Below the pieces are notes generated by a model that was not told the DNA's origin, ran no database searches, and saw only the letters and a program-made list of their open reading frames with translations. From Tilletia caries (lineage: Eukaryota > Basidiomycota > Exobasidiomycetes > Tilletiales > Tilletiaceae): DNA of 64,000 nucleotides. The stretch spans positions 1 through 64,000 of the forward strand of contig JALUTQ010000010.1 in assembly GCA_032718865.1 (NCBI GenBank), written 5' to 3'. The position numbers and the translations under genes were made by a program. Each line of letters opens with the position of its first letter. Positions within the stretch are counted from its first letter, which is position 1. Shown one piece after another: positions 1-14,400 of this stretch.

Positions 1-10
1 GGGAGAATTG

Positions 11-350
11 AGCGAGTACTGTCGGTTTTTCAGTCCCGAGGAACATCGGCTCAGCGCGAGTCCTATATCTCGCCATCACTCGACAACGACGCTGTTCCCG
101 AGCTTCAAACGTCACGCCCTAGTCTATCACACGCTAATCTACCTTTCTGTAATGGTAATCATCTGTGAGAAATGCATTCTACCTTACTTAGTAGTCTCGG
201 ACAGGTCCGATCACTTCCTCCGGACGACCACGACCATGTTGTCCGACTGCAAGGGGAACCTATGTCATTTTTATTTGGATCGATGGAAATGATAGATACA
301 GTCTTCGTGAACATGGATGTGAAGGTTTCAAAGAGATTGAGGGAGAATTG
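11..350 (+). repeat. Satellite monomer, class A body with W linker
   Basis: This 340 bp unit is an example of the A-W type. Its body has GTTCCCGAGCTTCAAACG followed by CTGTAATGGTAATCATCTG, and its linker reads ATTTGGATCGATGG after a T5 run. A bodies are usually preceded by an N linker and followed by a W linker. Confidence 0.9.
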
Positions 351-689
351 AGCGAGTACTGTCGGTTTTCAGTCCCGAGGAACATCGGCTCAGCGCGAGT
401 CCTATATCTCGCCATCACTCGACAACGACGCTGCCCACGAGCTTCTCACTTCACACACAGCTCAATCATACCATCATGCATCTTTCTATAATAGTAACTA
501 GGTCTGAGAAATGCAATCTACCTTACTTAGTAGACTCGGACAGGTCCGATCACTTCCTCCGGACGACCACGACCATGTTGTCCGACTGCAAGGGGAACCT
601 ATGTCATTTTTATTTGGATCGATGGAAATGATAGATACAGTCTTCGTGAACATGGATGTGAAGGTTTCAAAGAGATTGAGGGAGAATTG
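351..689 (+). repeat. Satellite monomer, class B body with W linker
   Basis: This 339 bp unit is an example of the B-W type. The body contains GCCCACGAGCTTCTCAC and CTATAATAGTAACTAGGTC where class A has unrelated sequence. The flanking parts of the monomer are almost identical to class A. Confidence 0.9.
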
Positions 690-1050
690 AGCGAGTACTG
701 TCGGTTTTCAGGCCCGAGGAACATCGGCTCAGGTCCCGAGGAACATCGGCTCAGCGCGAGTCCTATATCTCGCCATCACTCGACAACGACGCTGCCCACG
801 AGCTTCTCACTTCACACACAGCTCAATCATACCATCATGCATCTTTCTATAATAGTAACTAGGTCTGAGAAATGCAATCTACATTACTTAGTAGACTCGG
901 ACAGGTCCGATCACTTCCTCTGCCCGACCACGACCATGTTGTCCGACTGCAAGGGGAACCTATGTCATTTTTATTTGGATCGATGGAAATGATAGATACA
1001 GTCTTCGTGAACATGGATGTGAAGGTTTCAAAGAGATTGAGGGAGAATTG
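690..1050 (+). repeat. Satellite monomer, class B with 22-bp internal duplication
   Basis: This 361 bp unit carries two adjacent copies of CCCGAGGAACATCGGCTCA, at about 712-752, where other monomers have one. It also carries two linked variants, CTACATTACTT instead of CTACCTTACTT and CTCTGCCCGACC instead of CTCCGGACGACC. The same combination recurs many times downstream (for example near 2101, 2805, 4877, 6268 and 6971), so it is an amplified sub-family. Confidence 0.9.
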
Positions 1051-1398
1051 AGCGAGTACTGTCGGTTTTCAGGCCCGAGGAACATCGGCTCAGCGCGAGT
1101 CCTATATCTCGCCATCACTCGACAACGACGCTGCCCACGAGCTTCTCACTTCACACACAGCTCAATCATACCATCATGCATCTTTCTATAATAGTAACTA
1201 GGTCTGAGAAATGCAATCTACCTTACTTAGTAGACTCGGACAGGTCCGATCACTTCCTCTGCCCGACCACGACCATGTTGTCCGATTATAGGGGAACCTA
1301 TGTCATTTTTTTATTTTTTTATTTCAATCAATGGAAATGATAGCTACAGTGTTTCTGGTCATGGATGTCAAGGTTTCAAAGAGATTGAGGGAGAATTG
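1051..1398 (+). repeat. Satellite monomer, class B body with N linker
   Basis: This 348 bp unit is an example of the B-N type. The sequence before the linker is GATTATAGGGGAACC instead of GACTGCAAGGGGAACC. The linker has two T/A-rich blocks ending ATTTCAATCAATGG, then GATAGCTACAGTGTTTCTGG. This linker class is the one that received the mobile element at 23366, 24229 and 26149. Confidence 0.9.
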
Positions 1399-4300
1399 AG
1401 CGAGTACTGTCGGTTTTTCAGTCCCGAGGAACATCGGCTCAGCGCGAGTCCTATATCTCGCCATCACTCGACAACGACGCTGTTCCCGAGCTTCAAACGT
1501 CACGCCCTAGTCTATCACACGCTAATCTACCTTTCTGTAATGGTAATCATCTGTGAGAAATGCATTCTACCTTACTTAGTAGCCTCGGACAGGTCCGATC
1601 ACTTCCTCCGGACGACCACGACCATGTTGTCCGACTGCAAGGGGAACCTATGTCATTTTTTTATTTGGATCGATGGAAATGATAGATACAGTCTTCGTGA
1701 ACATGGATGTGAAGGTTTCAAAGAGATTGAGGGAGAATTGAGCGAGTACTGTCGGTTTTTCAGTCCCGAGGAACATCGGCTCAGCGCGAGTCCTATATCT
1801 CGCCATCACTCGACAACGACGCTGCCCACGAGCTTCTCACTTCACACACAGCTCAATCATACCATCATGCATCTTTCTATAATAGTAACTAGGTCTGAGA
1901 AATGCAATCTACCTTACTTAGTAGACTCGGACAGGTCCGATCACTTCCTCCGGACGACCACGACCATGTTGTCCGACTGCAAGGGGAACCTATGTCATTT
2001 TTTTATTTGGATCGATGGAAATGATAGATACAGTCTTCGTGAACATGGATGTGAAGGTTTCAAAGAGATTGAGGGAGAATTGAGCGAGTACTGTCGGTTT
2101 TCAGGCCCGAGGAACATCGGCTCAGGTCCCGAGGAACATCGGCTCAGCGCGAGTCCTATATCTCGCCATCACTCGACAACGACGCTGCCCACGAGCTTCT
2201 CACTTCACACACAGCTCAATCATACCATCATGCATCTTTCTATAATAGTAACTAGGTCTGAGAAATGCAATCTACATTACTTAGTAGACTCGGACAGGTC
2301 CGATCACTTCCTCTGCCCGACCACGACCATGTTGTCCGACTGCAAGGGGAACCTATGTCATTTTTTTATTTGGATCGATGGAAATGATAGATACAGTCTT
2401 CGTGAACATGGATGTGAAGGTTTCAAAGAGATTGAGGGAGAATTGAGCGAGTACTGTCGGTTTTCAGGCCCGAGGAACATCGGCTCAGCGCGAGTCCTAT
2501 ATCTCGCCATCACTCGACAACGACGCTGCCCACGAGCTTCTCACTTCACACACAGCTCAATCATACCATCATGCATCTTTCTATAATAGTAACTAGGTCT
2601 GAGAAATGCAATCTACCTTACTTAGTAGACTCGGACAGGTCCGATCACTTCCTCCGGACGACCACGACCATGTTGTCCGACTGCAAGGGGAACCTATGTC
2701 ATTTTTTTATTTGGATCGATGGAAATGATAGATACAGTCTTCGTGAACATGGATGTGAAGGTTTCAAAGAGATTGAGGGAGAATTGAGCGAGTACTGTCG
2801 GTTTTCAGGCCCGAGGAACATCGGCTCAGGTCCCGAGGAACATCGGCTCAGCGCGAGTCCTATATCTCGCCATCACTCGACAACGACGCTGCCCACGAGC
2901 TTCTCACTTCACACACAGCTCAATCATACCATCATGCATCTTTCTATAATAGTAACTAGGTCTGAGAAATGCAATCTACATTACTTAGTAGACTCGGACA
3001 GGTCCGATCACTTCCTCTGCCCGACCACGACCATGTTGTCCGACTGCAAGGGGAACCTATGTCATTTTTATTTGGATCGATGGAAATGATAGATACAGTC
3101 TTCGTGAACATGGATGTGAAGGTTTCAAAGAGATTGAGGGAGAATTGAGCGAGTACTGTCGGTTTTCAGGCCCGAGGAACATCGGCTCAGCGCGAGTCCT
3201 ATATCTCGCCATCACTCGACAACGACGCTGCCCACGAGCTTCTCACTTCACACACAGCTCAATCATACCATCATGCATCTTTCTATAATAGTAACTAGGT
3301 CTGAGAAATGCAATCTACCTTACTTAGTAGACTCGGACAGGTCCGATCACTTCCTCTGCCCGACCACGACCATGTTGTCCGATTATAGGGGAACCTATGT
3401 CATTTTTATTTTATTTCAATCAATGGAAATGATAGCTACAGTGTTTCTGGTCATGGATGTCAAGGTTTCAAAGAGATTGAGGGAGAATTGAGCGAGTACT
3501 GTCGGTTTTCAGTCCCGAGGAACATCGGCTCAGCGCGAGTCCTATATCTCGCCATCACTCGACAACGACGCTGTTCCCGAGCTTCAAACGTCACGCCCTA
3601 GTCTATCACACGCTAATCTACCTTTCTGTAATGGTAATCATCTGTGAGAAATGCATTCTACCTTACTTAGTAGCCTCGGACAGGTCCGATCACTTCCTCC
3701 GGACGACCACGACCATGTTGTCCGACTGCAAGGGGAACCTATGTCATTTTTATTTGGATCGATGGAAATGATAGATACAGTCTTCGTGAACATGGATGTG
3801 AAGGTTTCAAAGAGATTGAGGGAGAATTGAGCGAGTACTGTCGGTTTTCAGGCCCGAGGAACATCGGCTCAGCGCGAGTCCTATATCTCGCCATCACTCG
3901 ACAACGACGCTGCCCACGAGCTTCTCACTTCACACACAGCTCAATCATACCATCATGCATCTTTCTATAATAGTAACTAGGTCTGAGAAATGCAATCTAC
4001 CTTACTTAGTAGACTCGGACAGGTCCGATCACTTCCTCTGCCCGACCACGACCATGTTGTCCGATTATAGGGGAACCTATGTCATTTTTTATTTTTATTT
4101 CAATCAATGGAAATGATAGCTACAGTGTTTCTGGTCATGGATGTCAAGGTTTCAAAGAGATTGAGGGAGAATTGAGCGAGTACTGTCGGTTTTTCAGTCC
4201 CGAGGAACATCGGCTCAGCGCGAGTCCTATATCTCGCCATCACTCGACAACGACGCTGTTCCCGAGCTTCAAACGTCACGCCCTAGTCTATCACACGCTA

Positions 4301-7300
4301 ATCTACCTTTCTGTAATGGTAATCATCTGTGAGAAATGCATTCTACCTTACTTAGTAGCCTCGGACAGGTCCGATCACTTCCTCCGGACGACCACGACCA
4401 TGTTGTCCGACTGCAAGGGGAACCTATGTCATTTTTTATTTGGATCGATGGAAATGATAGATACAGTCTTCGTGAACATGGATGTGAAGGTTTCAAAGAG
4501 ATTGAGGGAGAATTGAGCGAGTACTGTCGGTTTTCAGTCCCGAGGAACATCGGCTCAGCGCGAGTCCTATATCTCGCCATCACTCGACAACGACGCTGCC
4601 CACGAGCTTCTCACTTCACACACAGCTCAATCATACCATCATGCATCTTTCTATAATAGTAACTAGGTCTGAGAAATGCAATCTACCTTACTTAGTAGAC
4701 TCGGACAGGTCCGATCACTTCCTCCGGACGACCACGACCATGTTGTCCGACTGCAAGGGGAACCTATGTCATTTTTTATTTGGATCGATGGAAATGATAG
4801 ATACAGTCTTCGTGAACATGGATGTGAAGGTTTCAAAGAGATTGAGGGAGAATTGAGCGAGTACTGTCGGTTTTCAGGCCCGAGGAACATCGGCTCAGGT
4901 CCCGAGGAACATCGGCTCAGCGCGAGTCCTATATCTCGCCATCACTCGACAACGACGCTGCCCACGAGCTTCTCACTTCACACACAGCTCAATCATACCA
5001 TCATGCATCTTTCTATAATAGTAACTAGGTCTGAGAAATGCAATCTACATTACTTAGTAGACTCGGACAGGTCCGATCACTTCCTCTGCCCGACCACGAC
5101 CATGTTGTCCGACTGCAAGGGGAACCTATGTCATTTTTATTTGGATCGATGGAAATGATAGATACAGTCTTCGTGAACATGGATGTGAAGGTTTCAAAGA
5201 GATTGAGGGAGAATTGAGCGAGTACTGTCGGTTTTTCAGGCCCGAGGAACATCGGCTCAGCGCGAGTCCTATATCTCGCCATCACTCGACAACGACGCTG
5301 CCCACGAGCTTCTCACTTCACACACAGCTCAATCATACCATCATGCATCTTTCTATAATAGTAACTAGGTCTGAGAAATGCAATCTACCTTACTTAGTAG
5401 ACTCGGACAGGTCCGATCACTTCCTCTGCCCGACCACGACCATGTTGTCCGATTATAGGGGAACCTATGTCATTTTTTTATTTTTTTATTTCAATCAATG
5501 GAAATGATAGCTACAGTGTTTCTGGTCATGGATGTCAAGGTTTCAAAGAGATTGAGGGAGAATTGAGCGAGTACTGTCGGTTTTTCAGTCCCGAGGAACA
5601 TCGGCTCAGCGCGAGTCCTATATCTCGCCATCACTCGACAACGACGCTGTTCCCGAGCTTCAAACGTCACGCCCTAGTCTATCACACGCTAATCTACCTT
5701 TCTGTAATGGTAATCATCTGTGAGAAATGCATTCTACCTTACTTAGTAGCCTCGGACAGGTCCGATCACTTCCTCCGGACGACCACGACCATGTTGTCCG
5801 ACTGCAAGGGGAACCTATGTCATTTTTATTTGGATCGATGGAAATGATAGATACAGTCTTCGTGAACATGGATGTGAAGGTTTCAAAGAGATTGAGGGAG
5901 AATTGAGCGAGTACTGTCGGTTTTTCAGTCCCGAGGAACATCGGCTCAGCGCGAGTCCTATATCTCGCCATCACTCGACAACGACGCTGCCCACGAGCTT
6001 CTCACTTCACACACAGCTCAATCATACCATCATGCATCTTTCTATAATAGTAACTAGGTCTGAGAAATGCAATCTACCTTACTTAGTAGACTCGGACAGG
6101 TCCGATCACTTCCTCCGGACGACCACGACCATGTTGTCCGACTGCAAGGGGAACCTATGTCATTTTTTTATTTGGATCGATGGAAATGATAGATACAGTC
6201 TTCGTGAACATGGATGTGAAGGTTTCAAAGAGATTGAGGGAGAATTGAGCGAGTACTGTCGGTTTTTCAGGCCCGAGGAACATCGGCTCAGGTCCCGAGG
6301 AACATCGGCTCAGCGCGAGTCCTATATCTCGCCATCACTCGACAACGACGCTGCCCACGAGCTTCTCACTTCACACACAGCTCAATCATACCATCATGCA
6401 TCTTTCTATAATAGTAACTAGGTCTGAGAAATGCAATCTACATTACTTAGTAGACTCGGACAGGTCCGATCACTTCCTCTGCCCGACCACGACCATGTTG
6501 TCCGACTGCAAGGGGAACCTATGTCATTTTTATTTGGATCGATGGAAATGATAGATACAGTCTTCGTGAACATGGATGTGAAGGTTTCAAAGAGATTGAG
6601 GGAGAATTGAGCGAGTACTGTCGGTTTTCAGTCCCGAGGAACATCGGCTCAGCGCGAGTCCTATATCTCGCCATCACTCGACAACGACGCTGCCCACGAG
6701 CTTCTCACTTCACACACAGCTCAATCATACCATCATGCATCTTTCTATAATAGTAACTAGGTCTGAGAAATGCAATCTACCTTACTTAGTAGACTCGGAC
6801 AGGTCCGATCACTTCCTCCGGACGACCACGACCATGTTGTCCGACTGCAAGGGGAACCTATGTCATTTTTTTATTTGGATCGATGGAAATGATAGATACA
6901 GTCTTCGTGAACATGGATGTGAAGGTTTCAAAGAGATTGAGGGAGAATTGAGCGAGTACTGTCGGTTTTCAGGCCCGAGGAACATCGGCTCAGGTCCCGA
7001 GGAACATCGGCTCAGCGCGAGTCCTATATCTCGCCATCACTCGACAACGACGCTGCCCACGAGCTTCTCACTTCACACACAGCTCAATCATACCATCATG
7101 CATCTTTCTATAATAGTAACTAGGTCTGAGAAATGCAATCTACATTACTTAGTAGACTCGGACAGGTCCGATCACTTCCTCTGCCCGACCACGACCATGT
7201 TGTCCGACTGCAAGGGGAACCTATGTCATTTTTATTTGGATCGATGGAAATGATAGATACAGTCTTCGTGAACATGGATGTGAAGGTTTCAAAGAGATTG

Positions 7301-10300
7301 AGGGAGAATTGAGCGAGTACTGTCGGTTTTCAGGCCCGAGGAACATCGGCTCAGCGCGAGTCCTATATCTCGCCATCACTCGACAACGACGCTGCCCACG
7401 AGCTTCTCACTTCACACACAGCTCAATCATACCATCATGCATCTTTCTATAATAGTAACTAGGTCTGAGAAATGCAATCTACCTTACTTAGTAGACTCGG
7501 ACAGGTCCGATCACTTCCTCTGCCCGACCACGACCATGTTGTCCGATTATAGGGGAACCTATGTCATTTTTTTATTTTTTTATTTCAATCAATGGAAATG
7601 ATAGCTACAGTGTTTCTGGTCATGGATGTCAAGGTTTCAAAGAGATTGAGGGAGAATTGAGCGAGTACTGTCGGTTTTTCAGTCCCGAGGAACATCGGCT
7701 CAGCGCGAGTCCTATATCTCGCCATCACTCGACAACGACGCTGTTCCCGAGCTTCAAACGTCACGCCCTAGTCTATCACACGCTAATCTACCTTTCTGTA
7801 ATGGTAATCATCTGTGAGAAATGCATTCTACCTTACTTAGTAGCCTCGGACAGGTCCGATCACTTCCTCCGGACGACCACGACCATGTTGTCCGACTGCA
7901 AGGGGAACCTATGTCATTTTTATTTGGATCGATGGAAATGATAGATACAGTCTTCGTGAACATGGATGTGAAGGTTTCAAAGAGATTGAGGGAGAATTGA
8001 GCGAGTACTGTCGGTTTTCAGGCCCGAGGAACATCGGCTCAGCGCGAGTCCTATATCTCGCCATCACTCGACAACGACGCTGCCCACGAGCTTCTCACTT
8101 CACACACAGCTCAATCATACCATCATGCATCTTTCTATAATAGTAACTAGGTCTGAGAAATGCAATCTACCTTACTTAGTAGACTCGGACAGGTCCGATC
8201 ACTTCCTCTGCCCGACCACGACCATGTTGTCCGATTATAGGGGAACCTATGTCATTTTTTTATTTTTTTATTTCAATCAATGGAAATGATAGCTACAGTG
8301 TTTCTGGTCATGGATGTCAAGGTTTCAAAGAGATTGAGGGAGAATTGAGCGAGTACTGTCGGTTTTCAGTCCCGAGGAACATCGGCTCAGCGCGAGTCCT
8401 ATATCTCGCCATCACTCGACAACGACGCTGTTCCCGAGCTTCAAACGTCACGCCCTAGTCTATCACACGCTAATCTACCTTTCTGTAATGGTAATCATCT
8501 GTGAGAAATGCATTCTACCTTACTTAGTAGTCTCGGACAGGTCCGATCACTTCCTCCGGACGACCACGACCATGTTGTCCGACTGCAAGGGGAACCTATG
8601 TCATTTTTTTATTTGGATCGATGGAAATGATAGATACAGTCTTCGTGAACATGGATGTGAAGGTTTCAAAGAGATTGAGGGAGAATTGAGCGAGTACTGT
8701 CGGTTTTTCAGGCCCGAGGAACATCGGCTCAGCGCGAGTCCTATATCTCGCCATCACTCGACAACGACGCTGCCCACGAGCTTCTCACTTCACACACAGC
8801 TCAATCATACCATCATGCATCTTTCTATAATAGTAACTAGGTCTGAGAAATGCAATCTACATTACTTAGTAGACTCGGACAGGTCCGATCACTTCCTCTG
8901 CCCGACCACGACCATGTTGTCCGACTGCAAGGGGAACCTATGTCATATTTGGATCGATGGAAATGATAGATACAGTCTTCGTGAACATGGATGTGAAGGT
9001 TTCAAAGAGATTGAGGGAGAATTGAGCGAGTACTGTCGGTTTTCAGGCCCGAGGAACATCGGCTCAGCGCGAGTCCTATATCTCGCCATCACTCGACAAC
9101 GACGCTGCCCACGAGCTTCTCACTTCACACACAGCTCAATCATACCATCATGCATCTTTCTATAATAGTAACTAGGTCTGAGAAATGCAATCTACCTTAC
9201 TTAGTAGACTCGGACAGGTCCGATCACTTCCTCTGCCCGACCACGACCATGTTGTCCGATTATAGGGGAACCTATGTCATTTTTATTTTTTTATTTCAAT
9301 CAATGGAAATGATAGCTACAGTGTTTCTGGTCATGGATGTCAAGGTTTCAAAGAGATTGAGGGAGAATTGAGCGAGTACTGTCGGTTTTTCAGTCCCGAG
9401 GAACATCGGCTCAGCGCGAGTCCTATATCTCGCCATCACTCGACAACGACGCTGTTCCCGAGCTTCAAACGTCACGCCCTAGTCTATCACACGCTAATCT
9501 ACCTTTCTGTAATGGTAATCATCTGTGAGAAATGCATTCTACCTTACTTAGTAGCCTCGGACAGGTCCGATCACTTCCTCCGGACGACCACGACCATGTT
9601 GTCCGACTGCAAGGGGAACCTATGTCATTTTTTTATTTGGATCGATGGAAATGATAGATACAGTCTTCGTGAACATGGATGTGAAGGTTTCAAAGAGATT
9701 GAGGGAGAATTGAGCGAGTACTGTCGGTTTTCAGGCCCGAGGAACATCGGCTCAGCGCGAGTCCTATATCTCGCCATCACTCGACAACGACGCTGCCCAC
9801 GAGCTTCTCACTTCACACACAGCTCAATCATACCATCATGCATCTTTCTATAATAGTAACTAGGTCTGAGAAATGCAATCTACCTTACTTAGTAGACTCG
9901 GACAGGTCCGATCACTTCCTCTGCCCGACCACGACCATGTTGTCCGATTATAGGGGAACCTATGTCATTTTTATTTTTTTATTTCAATCAATGGAAATGA
10001 TAGCTACAGTGTTTCTGGTCATGGATGTCAAGGTTTCAAAGAGATTGAGGGAGAATTGAGCGAGTACTGTCGGTTTTCAGTCCCGAGGAACATCGGCTCA
10101 GCGCGAGTCCTATATCTCGCCATCACTCGACAACGACGCTGTTCCCGAGCTTCAAACGTCACGCCCTAGTCTATCACACGCTAATCTACCTTTCTGTAAT
10201 GGTAATCATCTGTGAGAAATGCATTCTACCTTACTTAGTAGCCTCGGACAGGTCCGATCACTTCCTCCGGACGACCACGACCATGTTGTCCGACTGCAAG

Positions 10301-11090
10301 GGGAACCTATGTCATTTTTTTATTTGGATCGATGGAAATGATAGATACAGTCTTCGTGAACATGGATGTGAAGGTTTCAAAGAGATTGAGGGAGAATTGA
10401 GCGAGTACTGTCGGTTTTTCAGGCCCGAGGAACATCGGCTCAGCGCGAGTCCTATATCTCGCCATCACTCGACAACGACGCTGCCCACGAGCTTCTCACT
10501 TCACACACAGCTCAATCATACCATCATGCATCTTTCTATAATAGTAACTAGGTCTGAGAAATGCAATCTACCTTACTTAGTAGACTCGGACAGGTCCGAT
10601 CACTTCCTCTGCCCGACCACGACCATGTTGTCCGATTATAGGGGAACCTATGTCATTTTTTTATTTTTTTATTTCAATCAATGGAAATGATAGCTACAGT
10701 GTTTCTGGTCATGGATGTCAAGGTTTCAAAGAGATTGAGGGAGAATTGAGCGAGTACTGTCGGTTTTTCAGTCCCGAGGAACATCGGCTCAGCGCGAGTC
10801 CTATATCTCGCCATCACTCGACAACGACGCTGTTCCCGAGCTTCAAACGTCACGCCCTAGTCTATCACACGCTAATCTACCTTTCTGTAATGGTAATCAT
10901 CTGTGAGAAATGCATTCTACCTTACTTAGTAGCCTCGGACAGGTCCGATCACTTCCTCCGGACGACCACGACCATGTTGTCCGACTGCAAGGGGAACCTA
11001 TGTCATTTTTTTATTTGGATCGATGGAAATGATAGATACAGTCTTCGTGAACATGGATGTGAAGGTTTCAAAGAGATTGAGGGAGAATTG

Positions 11091-11429
11091 AGCGAGTACT
11101 GTCGGTTTTCAGGCCCGAGGAACATCGGCTCAGCGCGAGTCCTATATCTCGCCATCACTCGACAACGACGCTGCCCACGAGCTTCAAACGTCACGCCCTA
11201 GTCTATCACACGCTAATCTACCTTTCTGTAATGGTAATCATCTGTGAGAAATGCATTCTACCTTACTTAGTAGCCTCGGACAGGTCCGATCACTTCCTCC
11301 GGACGACCACGACCATGTTGTCCGACTGCAAGGGGAACCTATGTCATTTTTATTTGGATCGATGGAAATGATAGATACAGTCTTCGTGAACATGGATGTG
11401 AAGGTTTCAAAGAGATTGAGGGAGAATTG
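11091..11429 (+). repeat. Hybrid B/A satellite monomer
   Basis: Unlike the other monomers I compared, this one joins the B start (CTGCCCACGAGCTTC) directly to the A continuation (AAACGTCACGCCC). The crossover lies within the shared GAGCTTC at about 11180-11186. The rest of the unit is A type with a W linker. This is the expected product of exchange between misaligned A and B monomers. Confidence 0.85.
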
Positions 11430-14400
11430 AGCGAGTACTGTCGGTTTTCAGTCCCGAGGAACATCGGCTCAGCGCGAGTCCTATATCTCGCCATCACTCG
11501 ACAACGACGCTGCCCACGAGCTTCTCACTTCACACACAGCTCAATCATACCATCATGCATCTTTCTATAATAGTAACTAGGTCTGAGAAATGCAATCTAC
11601 CTTACTTAGTAGACTCGGACAGGTCCGATCACTTCCTCCGGACGACCACGACCATGTTGTCCGACTGCAAGGGGAACCTATGTCATATTTGGATCGATGG
11701 AAATGATAGATACAGTCTTCGTGAACATGGATGTGAAGGTTTCAAAGAGATTGAGGGAGAATTGAGCGAGTACTGTCGGTTTTCAGGCCCGAGGAACATC
11801 GGCTCAGGTCCCGAGGAACATCGGCTCAGCGCGAGTCCTATATCTCGCCATCACTCGACAACGACGCTGCCCACGAGCTTCTCACTTCACACACAGCTCA
11901 ATCATACCATCATGCATCTTTCTATAATAGTAACTAGGTCTGAGAAATGCAATCTACATTACTTAGTAGACTCGGACAGGTCCGATCACTTCCTCTGCCC
12001 GACCACGACCATGTTGTCCGACTGCAAGGGGAACCTATGTCATATTTGGATCGATGGAAATGATAGATACAGTCTTCGTGAACATGGATGTGAAGGTTTC
12101 AAAGAGATTGAGGGAGAATTGAGCGAGTACTGTCGGTTTTCAGGCCCGAGGAACATCGGCTCAGCGCGAGTCCTATATCTCGCCATCACTCGACAACGAC
12201 GCTGCCCACGAGCTTCTCACTTCACACACAGCTCAATCATACCATCATGCATCTTTCTATAATAGTAACTAGGTCTGAGAAATGCAATCTACCTTACTTA
12301 GTAGACTCGGACAGGTCCGATCACTTCCTCCGGACGACCACGACCATGTTGTCCGACTGCAAGGGGAACCTATGTCATTTTTTTATTTGGATCGATGGAA
12401 ATGATAGATACAGTCTTCGTGAACATGGATGTGAAGGTTTCAAAGAGATTGAGGGAGAATTGAGCGAGTACTGTCGGTTTTCAGGCCCGAGGAACATCGG
12501 CTCAGGTCCCGAGGAACATCGGCTCAGCGCGAGTCCTATATCTCGCCATCACTCGACAACGACGCTGCCCACGAGCTTCTCACTTCACACACAGCTCAAT
12601 CATACCATCATGCATCTTTCTATAATAGTAACTAGGTCTGAGAAATGCAATCTACATTACTTAGTAGACTCGGACAGGTCCGATCACTTCCTCTGCCCGA
12701 CCACGACCATGTTGTCCGACTGCAAGGGGAACCTATGTCATTTTTTTATTTGGATCGATGGAAATGATAGATACAGTCTTCGTGAACATGGATGTGAAGG
12801 TTTCAAAGAGATTGAGGGAGAATTGAGCGAGTACTGTCGGTTTTCAGGCCCGAGGAACATCGGCTCAGCGCGAGTCCTATATCTCGCCATCACTCGACAA
12901 CGACGCTGCCCACGAGCTTCTCACTTCACACACAGCTCAATCATACCATCATGCATCTTTCTATAATAGTAACTAGGTCTGAGAAATGCAATCTACATTA
13001 CTTAGTAGACTCGGACAGGTCCGATCACTTCCTCTGCCCGACCACGACCATGTTGTCCGACTGCAAGGGGAACCTATGTCATTTTTTTATTTGGATCGAT
13101 GGAAATGATAGATACAGTCTTCGTGAACATGGATGTGAAGGTTTCAAAGAGATTGAGGGAGAATTGAGCGAGTACTGTCGGTTTTTCAGGCCCGAGGAAC
13201 ATCGGCTCAGGTCCCGAGGAACATCGGCTCAGCGCGAGTCCTATATCTCGCCATCACTCGACAACGACGCTGCCCACGAGCTTCTCACTTCACACACAGC
13301 TCAATCATACCATCATGCATCTTTCTATAATAGTAACTAGGTCTGAGAAATGCAATCTACATTACTTAGTAGACTCGGACAGGTCCGATCACTTCCTCTG
13401 CCCGACCACGACCATGTTGTCCGACTGCAAGGGGAACCTATGTCATTTTTTATTTGGATCGATGGAAATGATAGATACAGTCTTCGTGAACATGGATGTG
13501 AAGGTTTCAAAGAGATTGAGGGAGAATTGAGCGAGTACTGTCGGTTTTTCAGGCCCGAGGAACATCGGCTCAGCGCGAGTCCTATATCTCGCCATCACTC
13601 GACAACGACGCTGCCCACGAGCTTCTCACTTCACACACAGCTCAATCATACCATCATGCATCTTTCTATAATAGTAACTAGGTCTGAGAAATGCAATCTA
13701 CATTACTTAGTAGACTCGGACAGGTCCGATCACTTCCTCTGCCCGACCACGACCATGTTGTCCGACTGCAAGGGGAACCTATGTCATTTTTATTTGGATC
13801 GATGGAAATGATAGATACAGTCTTCGTGAACATGGATGTGAAGGTTTCAAAGAGATTGAGGGAGAATTGAGCGAGTACTGTCGGTTTTCAGGCCCGAGGA
13901 ACATCGGCTCAGCGCGAGTCCTATATCTCGCCATCACTCGACAACGACGCTGCCCACGAGCTTCTCACTTCACACACAGCTCAATCATACCATCATGCAT
14001 CTTTCTATAATAGTAACTAGGTCTGAGAAATGCAATCTACATTACTTAGTAGACTCGGACAGGTCCGATCACTTCCTCTGCCCGACCACGACCATGTTGT
14101 CCGACTGCAAGGGGAACCTATGTCATTTTTTTATTTGGATCGATGGAAATGATAGATACAGTCTTCGTGAACATGGATGTGAAGGTTTCAAAGAGATTGA
14201 GGGAGAATTGAGCGAGTACTGTCGGTTTTTCAGGCCCGAGGAACATCGGCTCAGGTCCCGAGGAACATCGGCTCAGCGCGAGTCCTATATCTCGCCATCA
14301 CTCGACAACGACGCTGCCCACGAGCTTCTCACTTCACACACAGCTCAATCATACCATCATGCATCTTTCTATAATAGTAACTAGGTCTGAGAAATGCAAT

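Noticed and set aside
1300..2586. 428-codon open frame and dozens of 60-245 codon frames in the satellite
   Set aside because: They follow from the monomer length and poly-T variants. Many share the same peptide blocks in different joins, and there is no start context or domain.
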